From the NCBI GenBank assembly GCA_002255315.1, contig NCBD01000072.1, forward strand, positions 1-5,700: a stretch of 5,700 nucleotides of DNA, written 5' to 3'. Shown one piece after another: positions 5,373-5,700 of this stretch (position 1 is the first letter of the stretch; every line of letters begins with the position of its first letter). A model generated the notes under the pieces. The model ran no database searches and was not told the origin of the DNA. It was given only the letters and a program-made list of their open reading frames with translations. This DNA is from Actinobacteria bacterium 21-64-8 (GTDB taxonomy: Bacteria; Actinomycetota; Acidimicrobiia; Acidimicrobiales; RAAP-2). The position numbers and the translations under genes were made by a program.

Positions 5373-5700
5373 TAGTTGACCTTGACCTGGTTGTAGATGC
5401 CGTACATCGCCGAGATCAACGCCACCGCCACAAAACCCACCACGACGCCCATCACGATGATGATCGCGGGCTCGAAGAGCGACGTCGCACGGTCCACTTT
5501 GGTCTCGAGCTCTCGGCCGTAGTACTCGGCGGCAATCTCGAGCTGTTGGTCGAGCGTTCCGGTCTCTTCGCCGACGCGAAACATCTGTTTCGCGGCACTG
5601 GGAAAGAGTCCCGTGCGCGCAAGGGGTGCGGCGAGGCCCTGGCCCTCCATCATTTCTTCACGAATGTCTTCGAGCGCCGTTCGATAGACGTAATTGTTCG
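5372..5700 (-). CDS. pilC: PilC/GspF-family inner-membrane platform protein, C-terminal part (cut by window edge)
   Basis: The last 108 residues, open to the right edge. They begin NNYVYRTALEDIREEMMEG and continue GLAAPLARTGLFPSAAKQMF, RVGEETGTLDQQLEIAAEYY and SLFEPAIIIVMGVVVGFVAVALISAMYGIY. The motifs RTGLFP...QM...GEETG.LD...YY and the final LFEP plus hydrophobic helix are characteristic of the second T2SSF domain of PilC/GspF. The protein is a polytopic membrane platform linking the assembly and retraction ATPases to the growing pilus. Its TAA overlaps the ATG of the PilW-like gene by one base (TAATG), making it part of the minor-pilin operon. The M at 5653 is internal, since conserved sequence extends upstream of it. 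Confidence 0.92.
   Translation of the reverse strand, partial: NNYVYRTALEDIREEMMEGQGLAAPLARTGLFPSAAKQMFRVGEETGTLDQQLEIAAEYYGRELETKVDRATSLFEPAIIIVMGVVVGFVAVALISAMYGIYNQVKVN

Overview
This window carries the downstream half of a type IV pilus (T4P) biogenesis locus. Every gene is on the minus strand, so the locus reads from right to left. Base composition is about 60% GC in the large genes and about 50% in pilT. The prepilin cleavage sites of the R/G-D-E-G type and a pilin with a FALGGVTGKSAVAAC-type segment after the N-terminal helix resemble high-GC Gram-positive bacteria (Actinobacteria, possibly the Acidimicrobiia). That placement is an inference from motif style, not from a marker gene.

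Layout in transcription order: (1) the C-terminus of the inner-membrane platform protein PilC/GspF (5372-5700, running off the right edge). (2) A 528-aa PilW-like minor prepilin with a large C-terminal beta-helix-like region (3786-5372). (3) A 569-aa PilV-like minor prepilin with four tandem fibronectin-III-like modules (2080-3789). (4) A 288-aa PilX/GspK-like protein ending in an IPT/TIG-like domain (1224-2090). These four are joined by start/stop overlaps (TAATG, GTGA and an 11-nt overlap) and almost certainly form one translationally coupled operon. (5) A 281-bp gap (943-1223), AT-rich in the middle, with a palindrome, a direct repeat, a weak promoter candidate and a possible leader hairpin. 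(6) The major-type pilin PilA (421-942). (7) A 17-bp perfect inverted repeat (368-405). (8) The N-terminus of the retraction ATPase PilT (1-334, running off the left edge). This last gene was identified by translating the minus strand by hand.

How the parts fit: PilC anchors the assembly machine, PilA would be the fibre subunit, PilT would power retraction, and the three large minor prepilins would form a priming or tip complex. The most notable feature is that each of the three minor prepilins has gained a different extracellular beta-rich module (beta-helix, FN3 array, IPT/TIG). This suggests a composite adhesive tip encoded as one cassette. No mobile element, CRISPR array, tRNA or rRNA was seen.
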